A stretch of DNA of 41,196 bases from Moraxellaceae bacterium REDSEA-S32_B1 (GCA_001626925.1 LUOR01000019.1:1-41196); one strand, 5' to 3'. Shown: positions 1-9,217, counted from the first letter of the stretch. A program made the numbers and translations. Notes: generated by a model not told the origin, from the letters alone.

Positions 1-1653
1 CCACAGGTCTTTGGTACCTGCTCTAAATGAACCATCGGTATTATAAACGAGGGTACTGCCATCCGCTGCACCAAATGCACCAGCATTTGCACCAGAGGTC
101 AATACTTTATAGCGTTTTAAGTTACCTGCCCAAACCAACTTACCACCTTGTGGGTCTGGCTCTAAAGCACGTAAATAACCATAAGGCTGAAAACCTGATG
201 GGCTCAAGGCATCTGAAGGTACAGAAATTGCACCTGTCGTTAAAGGCGCAAGTGGTGCTGCACCTAAGTTGTTAATAAAAGCAATAACACTGGCTGTTAC
301 ACCTTGTGCACTTTGGGTAGTAAAGAAGCCACCATTACCATAACCTGGAGCATTTACAGCATTACTCCCTTGTTCTGGCGAACAGGAGTCATTACCTGTA
401 CGATCACTTTGAGTTCGTGAACTTAATGCACAGGCACGTTTTACATATCCTGCACTCAAACTGTTCATATCATTACCAAAACCGACAAAGGCGGTTTGAA
501 TCGATACTCCTGCAGGATTCTTGGTTCTATCAAAAAGTTTTTTCGCAAACTCCCCCATACAATCCCAACCACCAGCATTACCGTCAGGATCATTTGCATC
601 AGACATTCCACCTGAGCAACTAAAATCTGATCCATGGGTACTACCTAATGCAGTAGACATAATTTTTGTTGCTTTATTCGTAGACGTACTATTAGCAGCA
701 CCATCCGATAGAACATAAACTCCTTGCCCATCACATGAGACTCTGTCTGCTACAGCTGGTAATGGTGATTTATATCTTGCATTCACATTAGTCGCTGTAC
801 GATCAACCACAATCCCTGGATTGGATGTTGTATCATTCGCCTTGGAGCTTGGCATACCACTGTTACTATCATATAGTGTTTTTGTTTCAACCACGTAATA
901 ATAATAATAGTTATAAGTACTATTATAATCAGTGTCATATTGGACACCATTTCCAAAACCTGAAGGTTGGGATGTATCCCAATTTGACCAATAGCTATTA
1001 CTTCTACAACTTTGCCATAAGTTTGTGTAATCGATGTCACTGTTCCGATACCAGGTACAATAGCTATAATTGGTCTGGTTATTTGATCTTTTGACTCGCT
1101 TAATAAAACTGTCTTTTCGAATATCATAATTCGTTTCTGAATATGTAGTGGTTCCCATTAAATATGCTGCCGCCTCAGCATACGCATGTGCAGTCGGTGT
1201 ACCATTGTATGCAGTAAGATTTTGAACAGCTAGTTTTAGCTTATAACGTTGAGAACCAACAGTATTTAAAGTGCTCACATCACCTAATGGAGCGGCAGGA
1301 ACCAAAATATTACCTGTCTGCCCATCACCACCCGTAGAGTAATTCCCTAATCCAACTCGTACATCGGTCAAAATAGGATTATTACTTTCCAAAAATGCGT
1401 ACATCCCATTTTTTAAACGAGTTAAACGCGAGCCTGTTTGCCCTGTATCTGAATAACTCATCGACCCTGATGTATCCAACATCATCACAATGGTTTTTTT
1501 ACCCGCTGTAGGCACTGCATAAATCTGCATATCGCTCGCTTGTGCGACAGATGATGCAACTAGCAACGTAGCTGTAAATGCCCAAGCAAATGACGCACCA
1601 TACTTATATTGGTGAGTATTTATTTTGGGACTTTGTGGTCTTTGGTATTTCAT
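1..1653 (-). CDS. pilY1: PilY1/ComC type IV pilus tip protein, N-terminal part (cut by window edge)
   Basis: The frame is open for 551 codons from the ATG at 1653 to the window edge, so only the N-terminal part is present. A signal peptide covers residues 1-39, ending in AQA. A von Willebrand A-like domain follows: the MIDAS motif DTSGS is at residues 60-64 and a second strand VYVLSDGA near 312. Known PilY1/PilC proteins are about 1,100-1,400 residues with a C-terminal beta-propeller, which is outside the window. The protein sits at the pilus tip, primes assembly with the minor pilins and acts in adhesion and DNA uptake; the Acinetobacter baylyi homologue is ComC. It is the last visible gene of the pilV-W-X-Y1 operon, 15 bases after pilX, with a GGGGAG ribosome site. 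Residues 247-253 are very Tyr-rich (YNYYYYY). Identification is firm from the domain plus context. Confidence 0.93.
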   Translation of the reverse strand, partial: MKYQRPQSPKINTHQYKYGASFAWAFTATLLVASSVAQASDMQIYAVPTAGKKTIVMMLDTSGSMSYSDTGQTGSRLTRLKNGMYAFLESNNPILTDVRVGLGNYSTGGDGQTGNILVPAAPLGDVSTLNTVGSQRYKLKLAVQNLTAYNGTPTAHAYAEAAAYLMGTTTYSETNYDIRKDSFIKRVKRSNNQTNYSYCTWYRNSDIDYTNLWQSCRSNSYWSNWDTSQPSGFGNGVQYDTDYNSTYNYYYYYVVETKTLYDSNSGMPSSKANDTTSNPGIVVDRTATNVNARYKSPLPAVADRVSCDGQGVYVLSDGAANSTSTNKATKIMSTALGSTHGSDFSCSGGMSDANDPDGNAGGWDCMGEFAKKLFDRTKNPAGVSIQTAFVGFGNDMNSLSAGYVKRACALSSRTQSDRTGNDSCSPEQGSNAVNAPGYGNGGFFTTQSAQGVTASVIAFINNLGAAPLAPLTTGAISVPSDALSPSGFQPYGYLRALEPDPQGGKLVWAGNLKRYKVLTSGANAGAFGAADGSTLVYNTDGSFRAGTKDLW

Positions 1654-1668
1654 CCTAACTCTCCCCAT

Positions 1669-2505
1669 TTATGTTGGTGCGGTAACTTGAACATAACGTG
1701 TCTTCAAATCAATTTCTTGAATTTGTGTATTTACAGGTATGCCATACTCAGCCAAACAATCCGCCATTGTCTTTTTAGTCCGTAAGCCAGTATCCGTATT
1801 GTCATTGATATAACCAGCTGCACTTCCATTACCAATACATTCCCGCTGCACTTCAGACAAATCAGCACTGGAATAATTCGGTAAAATCGCAGTCGCTGTG
1901 ACACGCACCCGACCATCCACCTTACCTTGTTGAACACTGGAACCCCCGCTCGCATCTGTACCACGGTCTAAGTCCGAACCTGGTGCGGCATCCGTATTTG
2001 GCCCTACAATATACTTAATAGCCACTTGAGTGACTACAGCTTCGCGCGCACTACCAAAGTCTTGTTCCAAATCACAAAAGCCACTACGGTTAGTTTCAGT
2101 AGTGTCCACAGTAGCTTTCGTGTCATCTGCAGCTATAGCTGTTGGCGGAATAAGTACGGTCATATCTAAAACACTGTTCACTTGCAAAGCAGCAGTTGGT
2201 TTATAACAAAAAACATATTCACGACCACGAGCAAGTGGGTCTTTTTGATCACTAATTGCCTTACCCACCACACTCATCACCGAAGTTAAGTTTTTATAAC
2301 TACTGCGGTTTAATAAAATATTGGTTGGTGTATCACTGGTTTGTAGTAACAACTGACCAATTTGACTGTTGGTTGCAATATTTAACGATGTCATTGCCAC
2401 ACGTATGGCTAAAACACCCACAATAGTAATCACTAACAACATAATTAAAACCACAATTAATGTTGCACCACGCTGTTGACGCTGGAATGTAGGTTGAACT
2501 TTCAT
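1669..2505 (-). CDS. pilX: Minor pilin PilX
   Basis: This 278-residue prepilin begins with a basic leader ending RG at residues 12-13, followed by ATLIVVLIMLLVITIVGVLA, a hydrophobic N-terminal helix. The usual Glu5 of the mature pilin is absent, which is characteristic of PilX/GspK-type minor pilins. The rest is a large soluble domain with few cysteines. Its start overlaps the pilW stop in a TAATG arrangement, so translation is probably coupled. PilX belongs to the tip complex with PilV, PilW and PilY1 that initiates pilus assembly and opposes retraction. The assignment rests on gene order and prepilin architecture; the soluble part is too variable to recognise by eye. Confidence 0.88.
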   Translation of the reverse strand: MKVQPTFQRQQRGATLIVVLIMLLVITIVGVLAIRVAMTSLNIATNSQIGQLLLQTSDTPTNILLNRSSYKNLTSVMSVVGKAISDQKDPLARGREYVFCYKPTAALQVNSVLDMTVLIPPTAIAADDTKATVDTTETNRSGFCDLEQDFGSAREAVVTQVAIKYIVGPNTDAAPGSDLDRGTDASGGSSVQQGKVDGRVRVTATAILPNYSSADLSEVQRECIGNGSAAGYINDNTDTGLRTKKTMADCLAEYGIPVNTQIQEIDLKTRYVQVTAPT

Positions 2506-3503
2506 TATCTTTCTCCCAAACCATTTCTAAACGTCACTGCCGTGCTATACACACGTCGTGCAAATCGATTAGTCGTGTCTGTTAATGTGACATTTTGATT
2601 CAGAATATTAATACTTCGGGTTAAATCTATATCGTTATTGCGTGTGTTGTCGGTAGAACGCACTAACACTGCCATTTTTACCGAAACAATACGCGGAGGC
2701 TCGGCAGGAGGTAGCGCCGCACGAGCAGCAGCGGCAGCTGTGCGGTATTGATTAATCGTGTAATAAGCCATATTACCTGCTTCATTTCTCACACCCAATT
2801 GCACGGTAAAATGATCAACCCGAGGCATAATCAACTCACCCGCTCCACCAAACCCAGCAATTGTTGTCGGTTCTGCTACAGCTGTGGCATTTGGGGTGTT
2901 AGCATCGCACGCTAAACCGTAATCTGTACCAGTGGTTGCAGTTGCTACAGCACGGCGCACGAAATAGCGCTGAATCACATAATCGCCCGCTTGAACATTC
3001 GCACCTTCACAGTTCACCATTGCATTTGGTGCAACGAATTGTATAGTGAGCTGATCACTTGCCACACTCACATTCGACAGACCTTGCCATTCATTTTGCG
3101 TTGAGCTTACTGACTCACCCGTTCCCACGCTGTGACTTAATAAGCCTGTGGAAATAAATGGAGCCGCTGCTGGAATTGGTATATTTGCATCCGTTACCGT
3201 TGCAGTTCGTGCAGTTAGCACCACCCCACCCCAAGGGGTTTGCTCGTTTAATATGGGAAAATCAGTATTAATATAATTGGCTAAGCGCAAATCTCGCGCC
3301 ACATAATCCAAACCAAATACACCACTATTTTGCAGCTCTGCATTTGCTTGCTGCATTCGAGATGTTAACAACCCACCCAGAAAGAGCTGTATCGCTGCAG
3401 CACTAATGAGCAAACCCAGTGCAAGAGCAACCATTAATTCGACAAGGGTGAAACCAGCCTGTGTCGCGGTATTATTGATCTTTTCTCCGAATGAAGCTTT
3501 CAT
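2505..3503 (-). CDS. pilW: Minor pilin PilW (ComB-like)
   Basis: This is a 332-residue type IV prepilin. The leader ends at AG (residues 16-17) and the mature protein would begin FTLVELMVALALGLLISAAA, with the canonical Glu5 needed for subunit docking. PilD would cleave and N-methylate it at that point. The length matches PilW rather than the smaller PilV or FimU. It starts directly after the pilV stop (TAAATG) and shares one base with the pilX start. In Acinetobacter baylyi the gene at this position is comB, required for natural transformation. Role: minor pilin of the tip-priming complex. Function is inferred from motif and order. Confidence 0.9.
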   Translation of the reverse strand: MKASFGEKINNTATQAGFTLVELMVALALGLLISAAAIQLFLGGLLTSRMQQANAELQNSGVFGLDYVARDLRLANYINTDFPILNEQTPWGGVVLTARTATVTDANIPIPAAAPFISTGLLSHSVGTGESVSSTQNEWQGLSNVSVASDQLTIQFVAPNAMVNCEGANVQAGDYVIQRYFVRRAVATATTGTDYGLACDANTPNATAVAEPTTIAGFGGAGELIMPRVDHFTVQLGVRNEAGNMAYYTINQYRTAAAAARAALPPAEPPRIVSVKMAVLVRSTDNTRNNDIDLTRSINILNQNVTLTDTTNRFARRVYSTAVTFRNGLGER

Positions 3504-4040
3504 TTAATAAGCCTCCATCATCAAGCAGTTCGAACCATTAATATAAACCCCTGATGTATTCATACAACTGCTCACATCCGCCGTGGTGCTCGTTGCACTC
3601 AAAACTGTATTTCCCCATGCGACAAACAAACACTGCCTTTGAATCGGCGCAGAACCCACACCAGGACAAGCACTCATCGTCACATTCATACCAATTTCAA
3701 AAGCTGATCGAGCTGCCATAAACGCATCGAATCGTGCCATTTGTTCAGGAGTGCACAGATTATTTGAGCACGATGGCGTTGGTGCTGTAGGTGCTGCAGT
3801 AATATTAGTATAGCCACGAACTACTGCCGGATAATTGCTTTGTGCAGCAGGATTGGCTCGCATATTTTCCGCCAAGCTGCGTACAATCAACATACCCTGC
3901 GAGCGAGATAATGCCTCACTCGATGCATCTACCGCACGAAGTTGCAAAATGCTATAGCCCAAAACACCAACAGCCAATAGTAAAAGTGCCACCAACACCT
4001 CCACCAAGCCCACACCTTGTTGATATTGATTAAATTTCAT
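3504..4040 (-). CDS. pilV: Minor pilin PilV
   Basis: The 178-residue prepilin reads MKFNQYQQG then VGLVEVLVALLLLAVGVLGY: cleavage after Gly9 leaves a mature helix with Glu5. The open frame extends upstream to 4115, but the ATG at 4040 is preferred. It shares its A with the TAA that ends the upstream fimT/fimU remnant (TAATG coupling), and only this start gives a prepilin leader of normal length. Six cysteines in the soluble part suggest disulfides. PilV joins PilW, PilX and PilY1 in the pilus tip. Because the upstream gene is broken, coupled translation from it may be weakened. Confidence 0.9.
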   Translation of the reverse strand: MKFNQYQQGVGLVEVLVALLLLAVGVLGYSILQLRAVDASSEALSRSQGMLIVRSLAENMRANPAAQSNYPAVVRGYTNITAAPTAPTPSCSNNLCTPEQMARFDAFMAARSAFEIGMNVTMSACPGVGSAPIQRQCLFVAWGNTVLSATSTTADVSSCMNTSGVYINGSNCLMMEAY

Positions 4041-4419
4041 TAGCATGTCCCCGAAGTTTGGCTGATAATTCCTAATCTTGTGACCGAAACAGCTCTTTGC
4101 TTTCCTGACTTGCAAAAACCAAAAGTTGACGCAGAATCCGCACTACCAATATCACTAAACAAAACCGCTGTTGCACTGGTTGACTCAACCACAACCGCAG
4201 GGTCAATTTGCACTGAAATCACACGACTTTTTAATACTTCCTGCTTCTGAGCCGCTGTTAAGGCAGACACCACAGGAGGACCTGGATTGGTTGCTGTATA
4301 CTCAGGTATCATTGCCGTCGCACATTCTTCTTTAGTAAAATCGTTATCTGAATTGGTACGATTTAGACATATTGCAACCGTCGTTTTCTTTAATGCCGCT
4401 TAAAACCTTTACTTGGCAT
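4040..4419 (-). pseudogene. FimT/FimU-type (GspH family) minor pilin, internally deleted
   Basis: An ATG at 4419 with an AAGAGG ribosome site encodes only MPSKGF, the leader of a prepilin up to its first mature Phe, then runs out of frame into a TAA at 4390-4392. In another frame, from a stop at 4400-4402 to the TAA at 4040, the sequence encodes about 119 residues that look like the back half of a GspH/FimT pilin: AALKKTTVAICLNRTN at the front and VTRLGIISQTSGTC at the end. The roughly 35-45 residues between them (the TLIEL hydrophobic helix) are missing. A single internal deletion with frame change explains this. The remaining downstream ORF could start at the ATG at 4312 but would lack any pilin helix. 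The gene is first in the minor-pilin operon. Whether the parent was fimT or fimU cannot be settled. Confidence 0.8.
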
Positions 4420-4446
4420 GGTATGCCTCTTAAATCCTATTACCCC

Positions 4447-4476
4447 AATACAAAGATACTACAAGATACTCGTCAA
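4447..4476 (-). promoter_or_regulatory. Candidate sigma-70 promoter of the minor-pilin operon
   Basis: On the minus strand TTGACG (4471-4476) is followed after 18 bases by TGTATT (4447-4452), just upstream of the fimT/fimU remnant. The ispH terminator lies further upstream, so the operon needs its own promoter here. The -10 match is only fair. Confidence 0.4.
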
Positions 4477-4492
4477 GAAATACATTTCTTGA
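4473..4492. promoter_or_regulatory. 20-bp perfect palindrome, candidate operator
   Basis: TCAAGAAATACATTTCTTGA has 9-base arms that pair perfectly around AC. It overlaps the -35 element of the candidate minor-pilin promoter, where a bound repressor would block RNA polymerase. It has no T-run on either side, so it is not a terminator. The cognate regulator is unknown. Confidence 0.45.
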
Positions 4493-4520
4493 TTAATGGC
4501 AGATTTTGATGATAAAAGGC

Positions 4521-4546
4521 AAAAAGCCAACTGGTATCAGTTGGCT
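4521..4546 (-). terminator. Rho-independent terminator of ispH
   Basis: On the minus strand GCCAACTG, loop ATAC, CAGTTGGC is followed by a run of five T. The 8-base stem is perfect. It separates ispH from the minor-pilin operon. Confidence 0.85.
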
Positions 4547-4612
4547 TGAAAATTAATACTTAGAAATAGCTAAAATGACTGTGATAACAAATTGATCACC
4601 AAGCTTCCAAAT

Positions 4613-5563
4613 TTATGCTTCAATCACTTTGATTCGAAGCTCTTTAGGCAAACTAAAAGTAATATGTTCTTCTTGTCCCGCAAGCTCTTCAGGAGATGTC
4701 GCTCCCCACTCCTGCAAACGATCAAGCACTTGTTTAATTAAGATTTCTGGTGCTGACGCTCCTGCGGTGACACCTATTTTACTTTCTTTAGTAAACCACG
4801 CTTGGTGCATTTCATCTGCATTATCAATCAGAAATGCTTTTTTCCCCATGCGCTCCGCAAGCTCACGCAAACGGTTTGAGTTTGATGAATTTGGTGAACC
4901 GACAACCAAAACCACATCGCACTGCTCTGCAAGATCACGTACTGCATCTTGACGGTTTTGCGTGGCATAGCAAATATCATCTTTGCGAGGCCCTTGAATC
5001 AGCGGATATTTTGCACGCAATGCCTCAATGACTTTCGATGTGTCATCAATAGATAAGGTCGTTTGGGTAACAAATGCCAGTTTCTCAGAATCATTCACTT
5101 GAAGCTGCGCAACATCCTGCTCATCTTCCACCAAATAGATCCGCCCACCGTATTTACTATCAAACTGCCCCATTGTCCCCTCAACTTCAGGATGACCATG
5201 ATGACCAATAAGTACAGCTTCCATACCCTCTCGAGAATATTTCAATACTTCTAAATGTACTTTAGTCACGAGTGGACAAGTTGCGTCAAATACTTTGAGT
5301 TGACGATGTTCTGCTTCTTGCTGAACTGCTTTTGAGACACCATGCGCACTAAAGATCACGATCGCATCATCAGGCACTTGATCCAATTCATCGACAAATA
5401 CTGCCCCACGTTGCTTTAAATCATCTACAACGAATTTATTATGAACCACTTCATGGCGCACATAGATCGGCGCACCAAAGCATTCAAGTGCACGATTGAC
5501 GATCGCAATCGCACGATCCACACCTGCACAAAAGCCTCGAGGATTTGCCAATAGTATTTGCAT
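4613..5563 (-). CDS. ispH: 4-hydroxy-3-methylbut-2-enyl diphosphate reductase IspH (LytB)
   Basis: IspH carries out the last step of the MEP isoprenoid pathway, reducing HMBPP to IPP and DMAPP on a [4Fe-4S] cluster in the cytosol. The 316-residue length is normal. The cluster cysteines are visible at Cys12 (RGFCAGV), Cys96 (DATCPLV) and Cys198 (DICYAT). Substrate-binding residues are His41 (HEVVHNK), His74 (SAHGVS), His124 and Glu126 (GHPEVEG), and the SNSNRL loop. An AGGTGA ribosome site precedes the ATG. It is transcribed alone, divergent from gmk, and ends in its own terminator. No oddities seen. Confidence 0.98.
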   Translation of the reverse strand: MQILLANPRGFCAGVDRAIAIVNRALECFGAPIYVRHEVVHNKFVVDDLKQRGAVFVDELDQVPDDAIVIFSAHGVSKAVQQEAEHRQLKVFDATCPLVTKVHLEVLKYSREGMEAVLIGHHGHPEVEGTMGQFDSKYGGRIYLVEDEQDVAQLQVNDSEKLAFVTQTTLSIDDTSKVIEALRAKYPLIQGPRKDDICYATQNRQDAVRDLAEQCDVVLVVGSPNSSNSNRLRELAERMGKKAFLIDNADEMHQAWFTKESKIGVTAGASAPEILIKQVLDRLQEWGATSPEELAGQEEHITFSLPKELRIKVIEA

Positions 5564-5660
5564 GATTCACCTAATTTTTAAGCAATGAATTGATGAAGTT
5601 AATCAATATCTTGTGCGACGACCCAGTTTGGATTTCCGCACAAAATGGGTTTTGTTTCCG

Positions 5661-5690
5661 TAGACATTCTACTACAATCTGCATTATAAA
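5661..5690 (+). promoter_or_regulatory. Candidate sigma-70 promoter of gmk
   Basis: TAGACA (5661-5666), an 18-base spacer and TATAAA (5685-5690) lie 22 bases before the gmk start in the divergent ispH/gmk spacer. Confidence 0.55.
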
Positions 5691-5711
5691 TATGATACAG
5701 GAAAATTTCGC

Positions 5712-6335
5712 ATGTCGGGTTTACTTTTTGTGGTTGCTGCCGCATCTGGTACAGGCAAAACCTCATTGGTCAAAGCACTACTAGATCGTACCACCAATCT
5801 GCATGTTTCTGTGTCACACACCACACGTCCGAAGCGAAGTGGCGAATTGGATGGCATTCATTATCACTTCACTGATAAAGACAATTTTACATCGCAAATC
5901 GAGCAAGGTGGCTTCATCGAGTACGCCGAAGTTTTTGGGAATTATTACGGTACATCACAGCGCACTGTTGAAGAACAACTCAAGCAAGGTCATGATGTAT
6001 TACTAGAAATTGACTGGCAAGGTGCAGCGCAAGTTCGTAAATTATTTCCAGATTCGATTCAAATTTTCATTCTTCCACCAAGTCAGTTTGATCTGAGACA
6101 GCGCCTTTCCAATCGTGGTACAGATAGCGTAGAGGTGATTGAACATCGCCTGAGTTGTGCCGTTTCTGACATGCAACAATATGTCAATTTTGACTATATT
6201 ATTATCAATGATTCTTTTGATCGAGCATTGCATGAGCTTGAGGCAGTGATTACTGCGAATCGCATGACCCTCACCCAACAAGCCAATCGCCATAGTGATT
6301 TAATTCAAAATCTACTTACTCCTCAAGTTAAATAA
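5712..6335 (+). CDS. gmk: Guanylate kinase
   Basis: Gmk phosphorylates GMP to GDP with ATP, feeding GTP and (p)ppGpp synthesis. The 207-residue protein has the P-loop AASGTGKT at residues 10-17, the GMP-binding stretch with TTRPKRSGE near 37-45, and DGIHYHF after it. The lid region has the [12 protein letters not shown] segment. The ATG at 5712 has an AGGA ribosome site. It begins the gmk-rpoZ-spoT order known from Escherichia coli, although rpoZ and spoT have their own promoter signals here. Nothing unusual. Confidence 0.97.
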   Translation: MSGLLFVVAAASGTGKTSLVKALLDRTTNLHVSVSHTTRPKRSGELDGIHYHFTDKDNFTSQIEQGGFIEYAEVFGNYYGTSQRTVEEQLKQGHDVLLEIDWQGAAQVRKLFPDSIQIFILPPSQFDLRQRLSNRGTDSVEVIEHRLSCAVSDMQQYVNFDYIIINDSFDRALHELEAVITANRMTLTQQANRHSDLIQNLLTPQVK

Positions 6336-6379
6336 AGTACTTCAATTGCCTGCCAAAAACTTAAGTTCAAACATTCAGC

Positions 6380-6408
6380 TTGAGTCACCGCATCAATTTG
6401 GCTATAAT
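6380..6408 (+). promoter_or_regulatory. Sigma-70 promoter of rpoZ
   Basis: TTGAGT (6380-6385) and a perfect TATAAT (6403-6408) are separated by 17 bases, 38 bases before the rpoZ ATG. This is the clearest housekeeping promoter in the window. Confidence 0.75.
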
Positions 6409-6446
6409 TTGCGACTATTTTAAATTTGAAGATTACAGGGCAGATC

Positions 6447-6725
6447 ATGGCACGCGTAACTGTTGAAGATTGCTTAGAAAATGTAGACAACCGTTTTGAG
6501 TTGGTTTTGGTTGCAAGCAAACGTGCCCGTCAGATCGCACGTCAAGGCGTAGAGCCAACTGTAGAGTGGGACAATGATAAACCATCTGTGGTTGCACTTC
6601 GTGAAATTGCTGAAGGTCACGTCAATAAAGACATCTTGAAACAACGTGATCAAGATCTTGAGCACAATCAGTTTGATATGGCGCTTTCGAGCGAAGCGAT
6701 CAACCTAGATAACTTTAGCTTCTAA
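6447..6725 (+). CDS. rpoZ: RNA polymerase omega subunit
   Basis: The omega subunit helps beta-prime fold and, with it, forms a ppGpp site. The 92-residue protein begins [20 protein letters not shown] and carries the conserved [15 protein letters not shown] segment and the [13 protein letters not shown] stretch. The frame extends upstream to a TTG at 6426, but the ATG at 6447 has an AGGG ribosome site and gives the length usual in Acinetobacter. It lies 111 bases after gmk behind its own promoter and is followed by a strong terminator. Confidence 0.97.
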   Translation: MARVTVEDCLENVDNRFELVLVASKRARQIARQGVEPTVEWDNDKPSVVALREIAEGHVNKDILKQRDQDLEHNQFDMALSSEAINLDNFSF

Positions 6726-6767
6726 TTCACCTTCTCTTTTAAGCGCAGTTGCTTTGAAGTACACAAG

Positions 6768-6796
6768 ACCAATGCCAAGTTGCATTGGTTTTTTAT
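6768..6796 (+). terminator. Terminator after rpoZ
   Basis: ACCAATGC (6768-6775), loop CAAGTT, GCATTGGT (6782-6789) then a T-rich run. The stem is perfect. It ends the gmk/rpoZ transcripts and separates them from spoT. Confidence 0.88.
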
Positions 6797-7069
6797 TTCA
6801 AGCGTTTAAATTGAAGCTTTCCATTTAACTTTAACGTTGCTCAATTTACAGCTTCTACAATCTGTAGTTTTTAGACCAATTAATTCTCACTGTGGAATTA
6901 AAAAAAATTTCTTTAGTTTCACAACACTGTTCAATTCAAAACAAAGTCTGAAATTATGGTTTAATTATTAGACAATTTCGTAAAAAATATTTGACAAATC
7001 AGTCCTTTTGCATTTCATTATAGGATGAACTATTTTTTGCGAAAAATCAGCTTTTAGGATCCGTCTTTT
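6797..7069. other. AT-rich rpoZ-spoT spacer with a possible spoT promoter
   Basis: No ORF or RNA gene is evident. A consensus TTGACA at 6991-6996 is followed after 19 bases by CATTAT (7016-7021), a weak candidate promoter for spoT; an alternative -10 was not found. The rest is AT-rich sequence without clear hairpins. Confidence 0.4.
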
Positions 7070-9172
7070 ATGCCAGGTGATGCCGTCAGCCATGCCAAGC
7101 AACAACTCCAATCCATCATTGTCGCCTACTTGCCAGCAGACAAAGTAGACCTTGTAATGCAAGCCAGTGACTTCGCTGACGAAGCACATGCAGGAGTAAC
7201 GCGAAAGAGTGGCGAACCATATATTCTCCATCCGATTGCGGTGGCATGTCTGCTCGCCCATATGCGCATGGATTCAGATACGCTCATGGCTGCACTTTTG
7301 CACGATGTCATTGAAGATACCGAGGTCAGCAAAGAGCAGATTACCGAGCGATTTAATGCTACTGTGGCGCATTTGGTTGATGGTGTAACCAAGCTGACCA
7401 GTTCGAGTGATAAGCAATACAACAAAGCCGCTTCGTTCCGCAAATTTTTGCAGGCCACCTTACAAGATCCACGTGTCATTATTATTAAACTGTCTGATCG
7501 TTATCACAATATGACGACCCTTGATGCTTTACGCCCTGATAAACGTGAACGTATCGCCCGTGAAACCTTTGATATTTATGTACCGATGGCGCGCCTTGTC
7601 GGCATGAACGAAATGGGGGATTGGCTTGAAGACCTCTGTTATCAAAACCTTGATCTCGACATGTACGCCAGCATTCAGCAAGCCCTCACAGATACCAAAC
7701 TTAAACGACAAGAATATCAAAATCTCTGGGAAGAAAAACTCAATCAAATCCTCAGCAACAATAACATTCAAGGTCGCATCAAAAAGAAAAATAATAACAC
7801 CAAGCTCTTGCGTCACTTCATCAAGAATAAGCTCGACCTGAATCAACTCACGCACAGTCATGCTTTTGATATTATTCTAGGGCGAGTGCAAGACTGCGAC
7901 AATTTGGTCAAGCTACTCACCGCACAATTTAGTACCATCAGCTATACCGATCATATTCGTCGTCCAATGCCAGGTGGCAACCAAGCTTTGCTATTAGAGC
8001 TCCAAGGCGACAAAACGTTTTTAAGCTTAAATATTCAAACAGAGCTGATGCGAAAAACTGCACGCTTCGGTATGGTACTTGGTGAAGCCGCACCGCAAGC
8101 ATGTCGCTCTGCCATTCAAGCATCGCTACAAAGCCTTAATGATTTGATTGATGAAAATTGTGCCAAGACGACTTTTAACGATTTGCTCGATTATCTACAT
8201 CAAGAAAAAATCATCGCCTACACACCGCACGGTCATATTCATGAATTGCCTCGTGGTGCAACGGCTGTTGATTTTGCTTATGCTGCAAGTTTATTCTTAG
8301 GCAACCATGCGGTCGGTTGTAAAATCAATGGTACGCAAAAACCACTCTCAACACCGATCCTCAATGGACAAGTTGTCGAAATTATTACCGATGTGCTTGC
8401 TACACCAAATCCTGATTGGCTCAGCTTTATTAATACACAAAAAGCGCGCAGAGCGATTCAAAATATTCTGCGTGAACAAGATTTTGACGAGCAAATTCTG
8501 ATTGGGCAACAAGCGTTAAATCGTGCCTTGAAAATGTTCAACGACTCGATTGACCAACTTTCCGCTAAAGACTGGCAATGCTTATTGGAATGGCGTCATC
8601 TTGAAACCAAAGAAGCTTTGTACGAGCAAATCGCAGTTGGCGATCTTTTACCGCAATTAGTAGCCAATCGTCTACACCACCAACAATCGAGCAAAGATGA
8701 CAATGCACTAACGCTAATTCAAGGCACGGAAGGCGTTGAAGTAAAGTACGGTCATTGCTGTAATCCTGTTTTTGGCGATCAAATCATGGGACATCTAACT
8801 CGTCGTGGCTTGATCGTACACCGCACCAAATGCAACAATCTACTGCAAGAGCAACATAAACACCCTGAAAATATCATGCCGCTAACGTGGTATGATCAAA
8901 ATCATGAAGGCGCACGCTTTAACGCCTATTTGGCAATTGATGAGTCACTCAATGACGAACAAACTTCCGAAGCGATTTACCTAGCACGTAAGGCGAATTC
9001 AGGCGTTGAATCCGTTCTGCACGAAAGCAATGCCACATATTTTAATATCGTGGTCAATGATCGTCGCCATCTTGCAAGTATTATTCGTGAACTGCGCATG
9101 TCACTTAATTTCCCGAAAATCACCCGACTACTGATGCCTTTTGCCAACCACCAATCTGCAAAAGTCAGTTAA
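7070..9172 (+). CDS. spoT: SpoT-type (p)ppGpp hydrolase with degenerate synthetase domain
   Basis: The 700-residue protein has a full N-terminal HD hydrolase domain: His54, the His78-Asp79 pair (LLHDVIEDTEV), and Asp143 in LSDRYHNM, the Mn-binding residues of RSH hydrolases. The next region (about 235-340), where a synthetase domain should be, has lost the hallmark motifs: no YxSLH motif and only NIQTE where EIQIRT is expected. A TGS domain (about 380-440, TPHGHIHELPRGATAVDFAY), a conserved-Cys domain (KYGHCCNPV) and a C-terminal ACT-like domain follow. In Moraxellaceae SpoT is reported to be hydrolase-only, consistent with this sequence, so synthesis would depend on RelA elsewhere. It lies downstream of rpoZ behind a terminator and upstream of ridA. 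Confidence 0.96.
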   Translation: MPGDAVSHAKQQLQSIIVAYLPADKVDLVMQASDFADEAHAGVTRKSGEPYILHPIAVACLLAHMRMDSDTLMAALLHDVIEDTEVSKEQITERFNATVAHLVDGVTKLTSSSDKQYNKAASFRKFLQATLQDPRVIIIKLSDRYHNMTTLDALRPDKRERIARETFDIYVPMARLVGMNEMGDWLEDLCYQNLDLDMYASIQQALTDTKLKRQEYQNLWEEKLNQILSNNNIQGRIKKKNNNTKLLRHFIKNKLDLNQLTHSHAFDIILGRVQDCDNLVKLLTAQFSTISYTDHIRRPMPGGNQALLLELQGDKTFLSLNIQTELMRKTARFGMVLGEAAPQACRSAIQASLQSLNDLIDENCAKTTFNDLLDYLHQEKIIAYTPHGHIHELPRGATAVDFAYAASLFLGNHAVGCKINGTQKPLSTPILNGQVVEIITDVLATPNPDWLSFINTQKARRAIQNILREQDFDEQILIGQQALNRALKMFNDSIDQLSAKDWQCLLEWRHLETKEALYEQIAVGDLLPQLVANRLHHQQSSKDDNALTLIQGTEGVEVKYGHCCNPVFGDQIMGHLTRRGLIVHRTKCNNLLQEQHKHPENIMPLTWYDQNHEGARFNAYLAIDESLNDEQTSEAIYLARKANSGVESVLHESNATYFNIVVNDRRHLASIIRELRMSLNFPKITRLLMPFANHQSAKVS

Positions 9173-9217
9173 CACTTTTGAATTCCACTATTTTTTAATA
9201 TTAGGAGACACACTCCC

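Noticed and set aside
783..1127. 114-codon minus-strand frame with a hydrophobic stretch
   Set aside because: It is a shifted frame inside pilY1, caused by the Tyr-rich repeat of TAT codons.
4040..4312. The 90-codon frame as an independent small gene
   Set aside because: It starts in the middle of a GspH-type pilin fold, has no ribosome site of its own, and homology of the frame continues upstream of its ATG.
6426..6446. TTG at 6426 as the rpoZ start
   Set aside because: The ATG at 6447 has a better ribosome site and gives the family length of 92 residues.
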